A stretch of DNA of 64,000 nucleotides, taken from Roseovarius atlanticus. GTDB lineage: Bacteria > Pseudomonadota > Alphaproteobacteria > Rhodobacterales > Rhodobacteraceae. The notes under the pieces were generated by a model that saw only the letters and a program-made list of their open reading frames with translations, did no database searches and was not told the origin of the DNA. Positions within the stretch are counted from its first letter, which is position 1. The number at the start of each line of letters is the position of its first letter. Below, piece after piece: positions 17,227 to 25,187 of this stretch. The position numbers and the translations under genes are program-made. The stretch is taken from NCBI RefSeq assembly GCF_001441615.1, contig NZ_LAXJ01000028.1:1-64000 (forward strand). The letters run 5' to 3'.

Positions 17227-18752
17227 GTGAATCCGACGGCAAAGGCTATGCCCCAGGCCGCACAGATGAGCGCTAGCGACGTCCAATCACCGAAACGTGC
17301 GTAAGGCGTGGGCGCATGCGCTGCCGGAAGCCTGGCATCTATGACACCAGTTTGCCCGATGTCGAGACGGGCGACGATCTCTCCGCTGGCATCGATAATC
17401 GCGGATATCCCAGTGTTGGCCGCGCGGACCACGGGAAGCCCTTCCTCGACCGCGCGCATGCGCGCGGAAGCGAGGTGTTGCTCAGGTCCAATGCTGGTTC
17501 CGAACCATGCATCATTTGTACCGTTGAATATCCAGTCAGGACGGAGAAGCTCATCGACCACCTGGCCCGGAAAAATGATCTCGTAACAGATCGCCACCCC
17601 GACCAGAGGTGCCCCAGGGATCGCCAGTGTGCGTGGCCCTGGTCCTGGCGTAAAATCGCCTAACCCTTCTGTCAGCCGCTCAAAGGGCAGCAAGCCTTTC
17701 AGGGGCACATATTCCCCGAACGGAACGAGATGATGTTTTGCATATCCCGCCAGAATCTCACCGCTGCCGTCATAGGCTTGTACAGTGTTGAAATATCTGG
17801 TTGCCCCATCTCCCTCTACGCGGTCCGGCGCACCTGTCAAAAGGACCCTGCCGTCTGGCAAAGCCGCAGATATTTGCGTGCGCGCAATGGCGTCCTCGTC
17901 CAGAAAACCGGGGAAAGCCGTTTCCGGCCAAAGCAGCAGATCGAAACGGCCGGGTCGCACAGACAATCTCAGGTATTTTTCCAAGGTTCGCTTGCGGCTG
18001 CCCGGTGCCCACTTCTCGACTTGCGGCACATTGCCTTGAACAATGCGCAATGTAATGTCTGTCGGCGGAACGTCTTGACTTGACCAAAGTGTACCGCCAC
18101 CCCAGAGACCCGTCATCGCAACGGAAAAGAGCGCGAAAACGGACAGACGTCTCTTTGGCGCTACCGCAATCAAAACACTTGGCAAGGTGCCGATGAAGAC
18201 CGTGAGAAAGCTCATGCCGTAGCTTCCAACCCAGGCCGCTGGCTGTCGCAGCGCGGCGTGATCGACCAAAGCATATGCAGCAAGGTTCCACGGAAATCCT
18301 GTCAGAACATGACCCCGCAGCCATTCCGTGGCCATCCAGCAGGTCGCAAGCAAAAGGCCCGCCTTAATACCATGGAGAACTCGATGCTGCATTATGGCGG
18401 CAAAAAGCATAGCTGCGCTGGCCGGGAAAATCGCTAGCCCGGCGGACAGTCCCACTACTGCTGGGATCGCCAGTGCGCCGAAACGTTCGGCATCGACGTA
18501 AAAGCTCTCGGCGATCCAGGAAATTCCAATCCCGAATTGGCCCAGTCCGAAAGCCCAACCGACAAGGAAAGCGCGCGAGGTTGAGATGTTCCGGAGAACA
18601 ATAAAGAGCACGGAGAAGGAGACAGGGACCGCGATGAGCCAAGAAAACGGCGGAAGGGTCAAAACCGTCAATCCGCCGGCAACAAGGGCAAGACCTGTGC
18701 GCGGGAAGAGGTTTGGGTCCTCACTAACGAACTGCGGCAAACCTGGCTTCAT
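17181..18752 (-). CDS. lnt: Apolipoprotein N-acyltransferase
   Basis: Lnt adds the third acyl chain to lipoproteins at the periplasmic face of the inner membrane. The 523-residue protein has an N-terminal membrane region and a C-terminal nitrilase domain. The catalytic Glu is in WPETAFPGF, the Lys in the KHHLVPFGEYVP segment and the Cys in VAICYEIIF. The ATG at 18752 overlaps the lspA stop (ATGA), showing coupling. This is probably a second copy besides a chromosomal lnt. It may support the lipoproteins encoded in the window. Confidence 0.9.
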   Translation of the reverse strand: MKPGLPQFVSEDPNLFPRTGLALVAGGLTVLTLPPFSWLIAVPVSFSVLFIVLRNISTSRAFLVGWAFGLGQFGIGISWIAESFYVDAERFGALAIPAVVGLSAGLAIFPASAAMLFAAIMQHRVLHGIKAGLLLATCWMATEWLRGHVLTGFPWNLAAYALVDHAALRQPAAWVGSYGMSFLTVFIGTLPSVLIAVAPKRRLSVFALFSVAMTGLWGGGTLWSSQDVPPTDITLRIVQGNVPQVEKWAPGSRKRTLEKYLRLSVRPGRFDLLLWPETAFPGFLDEDAIARTQISAALPDGRVLLTGAPDRVEGDGATRYFNTVQAYDGSGEILAGYAKHHLVPFGEYVPLKGLLPFERLTEGLGDFTPGPGPRTLAIPGAPLVGVAICYEIIFPGQVVDELLRPDWIFNGTNDAWFGTSIGPEQHLASARMRAVEEGLPVVRAANTGISAIIDASGEIVARLDIGQTGVIDARLPAAHAPTPYARFGDWTSLALICAAWGIAFAVGFTCQRFNRENTRSEEL

Positions 18753-19219
18753 GAATCGGTCTGAAGTCGAGCGCCAACCCACGGCGCACTGAGCAGCACC
18801 ACGCCGCCAACCACAAAAATATCGGCCATGTTGAAGGCAGGCCAATGCGCCGTCCCGATGTAGAAATCGAAGAAATCCGTCACTGCACGAAAGCGCAGGC
18901 GGTCCAGAATATTGCCAAGAGCACCGCCGATGATCGCACCATAGGCAATGGCCTCGACCCGGCTGCTGGAACGGATCAGCATGGCCGCCAACCAGACGCA
19001 GATGCCAAGCGCCAATACGACAAGGCTCCACCATGGCGCACCGCCGAGAAGCCCGAAGGTCACCCCGTCATTGCGCAGGTAGATGAGATTGAAGCCGGGA
19101 AAGACCGATACACCGGAACTAAGTACAGTCGCATTGGAAACAACGATTGCCTTCGTTGCCTGATCGACAAGAAAGGCGATTAGAGCAGCAAGCAGACCGA
19201 CGAAGAGGCAAGTTCTCAT
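18749..19219 (-). CDS. lspA: Lipoprotein signal peptidase II
   Basis: A 156-residue four-helix aspartic membrane peptidase. The two catalytic Asp regions are visible (NILDRLRFRAVTDFFDF and FNMADIFVV). It cleaves prolipoproteins before the lipobox Cys. ATG 19219 begins the first helix and follows the ZIP stop by four bases. LspA homologues (PbrC) occur in lead/zinc resistance operons, which fits the ZIP and metal context here. Confidence 0.9.
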   Translation of the reverse strand: MRTCLFVGLLAALIAFLVDQATKAIVVSNATVLSSGVSVFPGFNLIYLRNDGVTFGLLGGAPWWSLVVLALGICVWLAAMLIRSSSRVEAIAYGAIIGGALGNILDRLRFRAVTDFFDFYIGTAHWPAFNMADIFVVGGVVLLSAPWVGARLQTDS

Positions 19220-19223
19220 ACGC

Positions 19224-20072
19224 TTATCCCAGCCAGACGTCGAGGAACAACATGATGACAAGACCAACCGCGAGGCCGAGCGTCGCCCTGTTCTGATGGC
19301 CGGACCGGTGGGTTTCCGGAATGATCTCGTGGCTGATGACGTAGAGCATCGCACCTGCTGCGAAGGCGAGACCCCAAGGCAGCAGCGGTTGCGAAAGACT
19401 GATAATGCCCGCGCCGAGAAGCCCACCGAAAGGCTCGACGAGACCGGTCAGAGCGGCGATGCCCCAGGCGCGAAACCTGGAATATCCCTCGCCGAGCAAC
19501 GAAACCGCCACCGCCAGACCTTCGGGGGCATTCTGTAATCCAATACCGATAGCAAGTGGCAACCCGCCCGACAAACCGTCAGCCCCGAACCCGACGCCGA
19601 CGGCAAGCCCTTCGGGAAAATTGTGGATCGTGATCGCGATGATGAAAAGCCAGACGCGGCGCAGCGATGCGGCGTCTGGGCCTTCCCGCCCCGACTTGAA
19701 ATGCTCATGCGGCAGCCGTTCGTTCATCAGAGCAACGGCGCCCATGCCAAGCAGAATCGCAACGCAAACGATGGCCGCCGGGAGAGCACCGTTGTCGAAC
19801 TGTCCTTCGGCTGCGTCGAGAGCTGGAATGATCAGCGAAAAAAACGAAGCAGCGAGCATGACACCCGCTGCGAAGCCAAGCAGCAGATCGCGCGTAGCCC
19901 GGGACGGGATGCGCCCAAAAAGAACTGGGACCGCCCCGACCGCAGTCAGCGATCCGGCGGCCAGGCTTCCAAGAAAGCCAAGGGTAATTGGAGAGAAAGG
20001 TTCCAAGCGCTGAAGTCTCGGCGATACGTCAGTCAGCGGCCGAATAGCTGCTAAAGATCTCGGTCGATCCAT
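19224..20072 (-). CDS. ZIP-family metal transporter
   Basis: An eight-helix ZIP/ZupT-like permease of about 282 residues. Family metal-site motifs are present (AITIHNFPEGLAVG in TM4, GLQNAPEGLAV in TM5). It would move Zn(II) or related divalent ions. ATG 20072 overlaps the DUF411 gene by 44 bases; a later start near 20000 is possible, since the first 25 residues are not hydrophobic. It lies in the operon driven from the MerR-type promoter at 24.7 kb. An importer in a regulon with exporters is unusual. Confidence 0.85.
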   Translation of the reverse strand: MDRPRSLAAIRPLTDVSPRLQRLEPFSPITLGFLGSLAAGSLTAVGAVPVLFGRIPSRATRDLLLGFAAGVMLAASFFSLIIPALDAAEGQFDNGALPAAIVCVAILLGMGAVALMNERLPHEHFKSGREGPDAASLRRVWLFIIAITIHNFPEGLAVGVGFGADGLSGGLPLAIGIGLQNAPEGLAVAVSLLGEGYSRFRAWGIAALTGLVEPFGGLLGAGIISLSQPLLPWGLAFAAGAMLYVISHEIIPETHRSGHQNRATLGLAVGLVIMLFLDVWLG

Positions 20073-20487
20073 CGCCGCGGATCAGGAAGACGTCATAAGC
20101 CTCACGATCGTCTTCCGGTCCCATGCCCGGCGAGCCATAGGGCATTCCCGGCAACGCCAGCCCCACTGCATCAGGACGCTCATCCAGAAAACGCTGAATG
20201 TCTGATGCCGGCACATGACCTTCGATCACGTAGGCGTCGACCAAAGCCGTATGGCAGGACACCATGCGCTGAGGCACGCCATTGTCGAGTTTGAAGCGCA
20301 CAAGAGATCCCCCGAACATGTCCTCGCCTGTCGGCGCGAATCCGCTTTCCTCCAGATGCTTCATCCAGGAGTGACAACAGCCGCAGCCGTTTGTCTTTCG
20401 GACGTCAATCTGGATCGCAACGGCGACAGCTTGCCCCGCGGGAAACAAGGCCAGCGTGACTGCAAGGGCGGGAGCCAATCGTTTCAT
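20029..20487 (-). CDS. DUF411 copper/metal-binding periplasmic protein
   Basis: The 152-residue protein has a signal peptide (ending about AVAVA), a CGCC metal-binding motif (TNGCGCCHSWMKHL), SCHTA and a PGMPYGSPGM segment. This is the full DUF411 signature. Members are linked to copper resistance. It lies four bases after the M23 peptidase gene in the same operon as SCO and PCuAC. Confidence 0.9.
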   Translation of the reverse strand: MKRLAPALAVTLALFPAGQAVAVAIQIDVRKTNGCGCCHSWMKHLEESGFAPTGEDMFGGSLVRFKLDNGVPQRMVSCHTALVDAYVIEGHVPASDIQRFLDERPDAVGLALPGMPYGSPGMGPEDDREAYDVFLIRGDGSTEIFSSYSAAD

Positions 20488-20490
20488 GGA

Positions 20491-21864
20491 TCAAAGCCTT
20501 TCGGTTGTCGTTTCGGCAAATTCGCTGGCGAGCCTCTCAGCCAGAAGTGAACGCGCCTCACTCAGTCGCTCAAGCGCGGCCGTGTCGTCCGCTTCACGCT
20601 CGGCCGCCTCTGCTAGTCGGTCGTCAGAGAGAGGATCGGTCGGGCGACCGTCGACCAGAACCTCATAATGCAGATTTGGGCCGGTTGCGGTGCCAGTTGC
20701 ACCGACGCGGCCGATCAAATCTCCGGCCATCACTCGCTGCCCTTGTTCGAGTGTGTCCGGCACCTCGCTGAGATGTGCGTATCGTGTCAAGGTGTCGGAT
20801 CCATGCGCTATCTCCACCACCCGGCCATATCCACCACGACGTCCGATAAAGCTCACGCGTCCGGGCGCCGTTGCTTTTACCGGCGTACCGCTTGCCGCGG
20901 CAAAGTCGACGCCGGTGTGCATGCGCACATTCCCATAGACTGGGTGTGTGCGACGGCCAAAGACGGAACTCAGCCGCGCTCCTTCCACCGGTTGCGCAAA
21001 CACGCGCAGCACTTCTCCGTCGACATAGATCGTCGCTTGACCGCTGCCGTCGTCCGGCCAGACGATCTCGTAGACCGATCCACCAAGATCCAGCTCAGCG
21101 AAGGCAAGCTCAGGCTGACCAATCCTCTTGTTCCCGTCTCGGGCCTCGCGCCAAAGGAGGCGCATCGTCTCGCCACCCGCGAGATCACGACGGAAATCCA
21201 CGGTGCCGCCCAGCATCTGCGCCAGGTCCACCGCAAAACGGGCGGGGATGTCTGCCGTGTCCAGGGCAGCGAAAATCGAGCTCTCGATCACCGCCTTGCC
21301 GGCGAAAGTCACCAATTCGGGGTCCGGCTCCAACACGCGAGCGGCAAGCAGTTCGCCGAAGACCGCCTCTATCCGGACACCGTCTTCGACGGCGAGTTCT
21401 ACACGACGCGGGTTGTCGTCCGTTGTGGAAACCACGGTAACGATGTGACCCGGACGCAGACGGCGCAAATCGTATTCCGCGCCAATCGCCAAGGCGATTT
21501 CGGCGCGATCCGAAGCATCCAGCCCCGCATCGGAGAGGACCGCATCAAGCGTCTCGCCCGACGCAATCTCGCGCGACCAGGTGACCAGCGAGGGCTCGAT
21601 AGATGGCAAGGAGGTATCTGTGGGGGAAACGGTCAGGAGGGGCACGGGTCTGAACTCGAATGCGATATCCGCCTGGGCGAGTGTGGGGCGGACCGAATTG
21701 ATTTCGGCAATCCGGGGCGGCGTGAGCGGATCGGGAGTCCAGAGGGTCGCTTCAGCAATCGAAGGGGGCACCGGTTCTTTGGACAGAACGCCAGAGATGG
21801 CGATGCCGGCAACCGAAATCGCGCCTGCGACCGCCACGGCCGCCAAGACAGTTCCTATCTTCAT
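20491..21864 (-). CDS. M23/LytM-family peptidase with altered HxH motif
   Basis: A 457-residue protein with an N-terminal membrane anchor or signal, an OapA/LysM-like middle region and a C-terminal LytM domain. The first metal ligands are intact (HTGVDFA). The second motif reads GPNLHYEV where GPHLHYEV is usual, so the first His is Asn. The protein may be weakly active or a regulator of another hydrolase. It overlaps the SCO gene by four bases. Together with the L,D-transpeptidases it suggests cell-wall remodelling. Confidence 0.85.
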   Translation of the reverse strand: MKIGTVLAAVAVAGAISVAGIAISGVLSKEPVPPSIAEATLWTPDPLTPPRIAEINSVRPTLAQADIAFEFRPVPLLTVSPTDTSLPSIEPSLVTWSREIASGETLDAVLSDAGLDASDRAEIALAIGAEYDLRRLRPGHIVTVVSTTDDNPRRVELAVEDGVRIEAVFGELLAARVLEPDPELVTFAGKAVIESSIFAALDTADIPARFAVDLAQMLGGTVDFRRDLAGGETMRLLWREARDGNKRIGQPELAFAELDLGGSVYEIVWPDDGSGQATIYVDGEVLRVFAQPVEGARLSSVFGRRTHPVYGNVRMHTGVDFAAASGTPVKATAPGRVSFIGRRGGYGRVVEIAHGSDTLTRYAHLSEVPDTLEQGQRVMAGDLIGRVGATGTATGPNLHYEVLVDGRPTDPLSDDRLAEAAEREADDTAALERLSEARSLLAERLASEFAETTTERL

Positions 21865-22487
21865 TTTGCCCCCTCTACGTTTTCTGTCAGTGCGCGCCGG
21901 ATCTTTGGCACCGCGAATTCTCTTGGTTCGTGATAGTCGATCATCGTGACGAGCTCACCCTCGGCATCGAACAGGAATACGCTTGCCGTATGGTTCATCG
22001 TATAGCCGCCGCCCTCAGTCGGGACGCGCTCAAATGAGGCACGAAACCCTTCTGTGGCGCGGGCAATCTGGTCTTCCGGCCCCGTCCAGCCACGAATGAC
22101 CGGATGAAAATAGCCGACATATTCGGCCATGGCCTCAACCGTGTCCCGCTCCGGATCGACCGTGATGAAGACAACGTTCATCTCTGATGCTTCGTCGCCC
22201 AGTTCCTCAAGCCAGCCGGAAATATCCGATAGGGTCGTCGGGCAGATGTCCGGGCAGTAGGTGAACCCGAAGAATACCATTGTCGGACGACCGATCAGGG
22301 TGCCAGGCCCTACCTCATTTCCCTCGTGGTCGGTCAGCCGAAACTCCATCGCCGATAGGGGCAGGGGCCGCTGCCCTTTTGGTTCAGGCGCACCAAGCCC
22401 GTCCACCCGCCACCAGCCCACGAAGAGCGTCATGCCAAGGACGCCGGCACCGGCTGCGCCGTATAGAAGGAGCTGCCGACGTTGCAT
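21861..22487 (-). CDS. SCO1/SenC-type copper chaperone B
   Basis: A 208-residue thioredoxin-fold protein with an N-terminal membrane anchor, a CPDICP motif (FFGFTYCPDICPTTLSD) and a distal copper-ligand His (TMNHTASVFLF). It donates copper or reducing equivalents to the CuA centre in the periplasm. Its ATG abuts the PCuAC stop. PCuAC and SCO commonly work as a relay for CuA assembly, so the gene order is functionally meaningful. Confidence 0.9.
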   Translation of the reverse strand: MQRRQLLLYGAAGAGVLGMTLFVGWWRVDGLGAPEPKGQRPLPLSAMEFRLTDHEGNEVGPGTLIGRPTMVFFGFTYCPDICPTTLSDISGWLEELGDEASEMNVVFITVDPERDTVEAMAEYVGYFHPVIRGWTGPEDQIARATEGFRASFERVPTEGGGYTMNHTASVFLFDAEGELVTMIDYHEPREFAVPKIRRALTENVEGAK

Positions 22488-22954
22488 CAGCCCTCTGGTC
22501 CACGCGCGGCGATCCCGAGGATTGGGACCTCGACCGTCACCTTGCCGCCATCCGAGAAGGTCAGTGTCAGCGGGAAAGTCTCGCCTTCGGCCATCGGCTC
22601 TTGCAGCTTCATGAGCATGGCGTGCAGCCCGCCCGGCTCCAATGCCACGCTTTGGCCGGGCTCAATCGTGATCTCGCCTGCAGGCGCCATGGAACTGAGG
22701 CCAGCGGAGTCGGTTTTCGTCTCATGGATCTGGGGCATCATTGCCAGCGGTGTCGCAATTTTGGTCAGCGTAACGGCGTCGTCACCCCTGTTGCGCACGG
22801 TCATGTAGGCAGCCCCCGGACGGCTCGTGCCGATCGAGGCGCGGGACCACGCGCTCTCGACGACGACATCCTCCGAGCCGGCAAATCCCGGGGCCGACAG
22901 GCCCGTGAGCAGCAAGAGAAAGGCCAATCCCTTGATGTGTGGAAGTTTTTTCAC
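22487..22954 (-). CDS. PCuAC-type periplasmic copper chaperone
   Basis: The product is about 155 residues with a signal peptide (LAFLLLLTGLSAPGFA). The Cu(I) site is the H/M pattern: MPQIHETK, then Met in SSMAP, then GGLHAMLM. I choose GTG 22954 because AGGAGAAATT lies just upstream and the leader starts there. Longer versions read into the dsbA tail. PCuAC passes Cu(I) to SCO/CuA sites. Confidence 0.9.
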   Translation of the reverse strand: MKKLPHIKGLAFLLLLTGLSAPGFAGSEDVVVESAWSRASIGTSRPGAAYMTVRNRGDDAVTLTKIATPLAMMPQIHETKTDSAGLSSMAPAGEITIEPGQSVALEPGGLHAMLMKLQEPMAEGETFPLTLTFSDGGKVTVEVPILGIAARGPEG

Positions 22955-22982
22955 GACAATTTCTCCTGCATCTGACCGCGTA

Positions 22983-23642
22983 TCAACTTTGGCTGGCCGC
23001 AACTTCCGTCGCCACCAGCCGCCGTAGTTCCGCCTCACCGAACGGGTCTAGCGGTTTGGCATTTACGTAAAACGTGGGCGTTTGTCGCACGCCAAACGTT
23101 TTGACATCGGCACGGTCTTGGTTCAGCACCGCTACAACATCGGGGGCCAGCATCTGCGTCTGGGCAGCTTCGACATCCAGACCTCCGCTTGCGGCAATCT
23201 CAAGGAGCAAACCCGGCTCCGGCGCACCATGGGACGCCCATCGGGGCTGCTCTTGCAAGACCGCTTCGAGCACCGGTTCGAACACGTCCTGCATCCGCGC
23301 AGCTTCAAGAACACGGATCGCTTCCACCGAAGCGTCCCCGTGAAAGGCAGTGTATCTAATTACGACACGTACCGCATTACCGTGCCCAGCCATGATATCC
23401 TTGACCACGGGATAGAATGCGCGGCACGCCTCGCAAGCTGGATCGAAAAACTCGACAATCGTGACAGGCGCCGTCTCGGGGCCGAGGATCGGGGAATAGG
23501 GCCGGATCAGCCCATCGGCCAATTGCGGGTCGACGGGGGCGGCCTCGGCAATCGCCTCGGGGCGGGTTGCGTACCATGCGGCACCGCCGAAACCGGCGGC
23601 ACCGAGAGCGAGAACGGACAGGATGAGGCCGCGTCGTTTCAT
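22983..23642 (-). CDS. DsbA-family thiol:disulfide oxidoreductase
   Basis: A 219-residue exported thioredoxin-fold protein with an active site CEAC (FFDPACEACRAFYP) and the cis-Pro region RQTPTFYVN. It would form or isomerise disulfides in the periplasm. ATG 23642 overlaps the dsbB stop (ATGA), so the pair is coupled and DsbB is its probable reoxidant. DsbA/B beside SCO and PCuAC suggests control of the thiol state of copper chaperones. Confidence 0.9.
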   Translation of the reverse strand: MKRRGLILSVLALGAAGFGGAAWYATRPEAIAEAAPVDPQLADGLIRPYSPILGPETAPVTIVEFFDPACEACRAFYPVVKDIMAGHGNAVRVVIRYTAFHGDASVEAIRVLEAARMQDVFEPVLEAVLQEQPRWASHGAPEPGLLLEIAASGGLDVEAAQTQMLAPDVVAVLNQDRADVKTFGVRQTPTFYVNAKPLDPFGEAELRRLVATEVAASQS

Positions 23643-24061
23643 TTTTGTGTTTCCTTCAGTGAGACAGCCGACAGCAGACCGATCATCGCGAAGGCGACGA
23701 GCGCCATCAGTGGGATAGGAATGCCGAAGAACAATTGATTGTCGTCGGTACAGGATGGGCCGCTCGCAGTGCAGGGCTGGATGCGTTCGGGAATCAGCCC
23801 GAAATAGAGGCCGAGGTGCCAAAGTGCTATGGCGGCGCCACCGATAGCCAGCGCGATCGCGTAGCGACCGACGCGCCGGTCCTGCCACCACAGCCCAAGC
23901 CCGAGAATTATGGCCAAGGGGAACATGAAAGTGCGTTGAACCCAGCAGAGTAAGCAAGGAGTCTGCCCCAGCACCTCCCCGATGAAGAGTACGGCGAGAG
24001 ATGCGTTTAGCGCGATGAACCAAGCCAGGCCGAGAGCAGTCTCTCCGGAAAGTCGGGTCAT
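23639..24061 (-). CDS. dsbB: DsbB-type disulfide bond formation protein
   Basis: A 140-residue four-helix membrane protein with the first Cys pair CLLC (TPCLLCWVQR) and a second pair in the periplasmic loop (QPCTASGPSC). It passes electrons from DsbA to quinone. It follows the SCO-C gene by four bases. Confidence 0.9.
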   Translation of the reverse strand: MTRLSGETALGLAWFIALNASLAVLFIGEVLGQTPCLLCWVQRTFMFPLAIILGLGLWWQDRRVGRYAIALAIGGAAIALWHLGLYFGLIPERIQPCTASGPSCTDDNQLFFGIPIPLMALVAFAMIGLLSAVSLKETQK

Positions 24062-24065
24062 AAAA

Positions 24066-24680
24066 TCAGAGCCTCTCTCTTAGGTCGGCGAGGATATCTT
24101 GAGCGGGGGTGCCATAGGGCCAAGATTTTGCGAAGCCTGCTTGCGTGTCGAAAAGGAAAAGATGTGATGTATGCCCCATTGTATAGCCGTCTGATGCTGC
24201 AGCTTCCTCGATCCGCTCGTAGAAGATTGGAAAGGTTTCGGATGTCTCATCGATCTGTTCCGGTGTGCCTGTGAGCCCGATGATGCCCGCGTCGAACTTT
24301 GGCACATACTGCGCCAGTGCGGTCGGGTTGTCTCGTTGGGGATCTATCGTGATGAAGATTGGTTGGACTTTTGACGCGTCATCTCCCAAACCCTCCATCA
24401 CCGCTGCGACCTCTGAGAGCGTCGTTGGACAGATGTCAGGACAATTTGTGAAGCCGAAGAAAACCAGCATCCACTGGCCTTCGAAGTCCTCTTCTGTAAA
24501 AACCATTCCATTGTGCCCTGTTAGTTCGAACTCCGCAAAAAACGGCGGTTCACTTACATCTCGCCAGCTGGCGGCACGGTAGTCAGCCGATAACAAAAAC
24601 CCGATAAAGGCGAACGATGCCGCACCCGCCAGCATCCACAATATCTTCTGAAGACCTGAAAGCACCACGCAGCTTTGCAC
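24066..24680 (-). CDS. SCO1/SenC-type copper chaperone C, first gene of the operon
   Basis: A thioredoxin-fold protein with a membrane anchor (ILWMLAGAASFAFIGFLL), a CPDICP motif and a distal His (MGHTSHLFLF). The longest frame starts at ATG 24713, but that ATG lies inside the promoter: the -10 box is 24705-24710. A GTG at 24680 preceded by GGAGC is therefore the likelier start. The gene opens a run of about 14 leftward genes with four-base overlaps or short gaps, ending at the SCO gene at 13.2 kb. Confidence 0.85.
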   Translation of the reverse strand: MQSCVVLSGLQKILWMLAGAASFAFIGFLLSADYRAASWRDVSEPPFFAEFELTGHNGMVFTEEDFEGQWMLVFFGFTNCPDICPTTLSEVAAVMEGLGDDASKVQPIFITIDPQRDNPTALAQYVPKFDAGIIGLTGTPEQIDETSETFPIFYERIEEAAASDGYTMGHTSHLFLFDTQAGFAKSWPYGTPAQDILADLRERL

Positions 24681-24704
24681 AATTTCTGCTCCGATTTTTT
24701 CTTT

Positions 24705-24735
24705 CTCGTACATCCTGCAGCAGCTGTAGGTTCAA
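24705..24735 (-). promoter_or_regulatory. MerR-type promoter of the SCO/Dsb/PCuAC/LspA/Lnt operon
   Basis: On the minus strand, TTGAAC (24735-24730), a 19-base spacer CTACAGCTGCTGCAGGATG and TACGAG (24710-24705). The spacer is almost the same as that of the divergent promoter 230 bases away. This is typical for activation by a MerR-family metal sensor. Confidence 0.78.
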
Positions 24736-24963
24736 GCTCTTTTATCCTTCTGAGACGGCACGTCACGCGACTGTGAATGGGAAGTTGCCATCCGTTTTGA
24801 ATGACTGCCCAGATTGTCATTTGTCGTATTGGTTAGGTTCGCGATCGACGTCACGCTGGTGACGATCTGCAAGCATCCACGATGCCAAGGTCCGTGCAAA
24901 GCGTTTTAAATATTAAAAGATAGCAATCAGCGGATCTGAGAGCCAAAGCAAAAATTAAAACGT
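24736..24963. other. Region between two divergent MerR-type promoters
   Basis: No gene is visible. It separates the leftward copper/envelope operon from the rightward ccm operon. Confidence 0.4.
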
Positions 24964-24994
24964 TTGAACCTACAGCTGCTTCAGGAACTACGAT
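24964..24994 (+). promoter_or_regulatory. MerR-type promoter of the ccmFGHI operon
   Basis: TTGAAC (24964-24969), a 19-base spacer CTACAGCTGCTTCAGGAAC and TACGAT (24989-24994). It lies 193 bases before the ccmF start and diverges from the near-identical promoter at 24.7 kb. Confidence 0.78.
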
Positions 24995-25187
24995 GAAGTC
25001 GAATCAACACAGTGGCTCCAATCGCGACTTGGACACAGAAAGTTTCCGGTTGGGTCGATGTCAATAATTCGCGAAACCGTTCTCGACTGGCCGAAGTAGA
25101 TCGAAATGATAAGAAATCTCGTTGACCAATGCCATAGTGGAGAAGTCGTTCTCCGTGATCCGAGAGCGCTCGTCGGGAACATGCAAC

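Noticed and set aside
20668..21933. 421-codon open frame on the plus strand
   Set aside because: It is antisense to the M23 peptidase and SCO genes, which have clear families; the translated product is Arg/His-rich with no domain.
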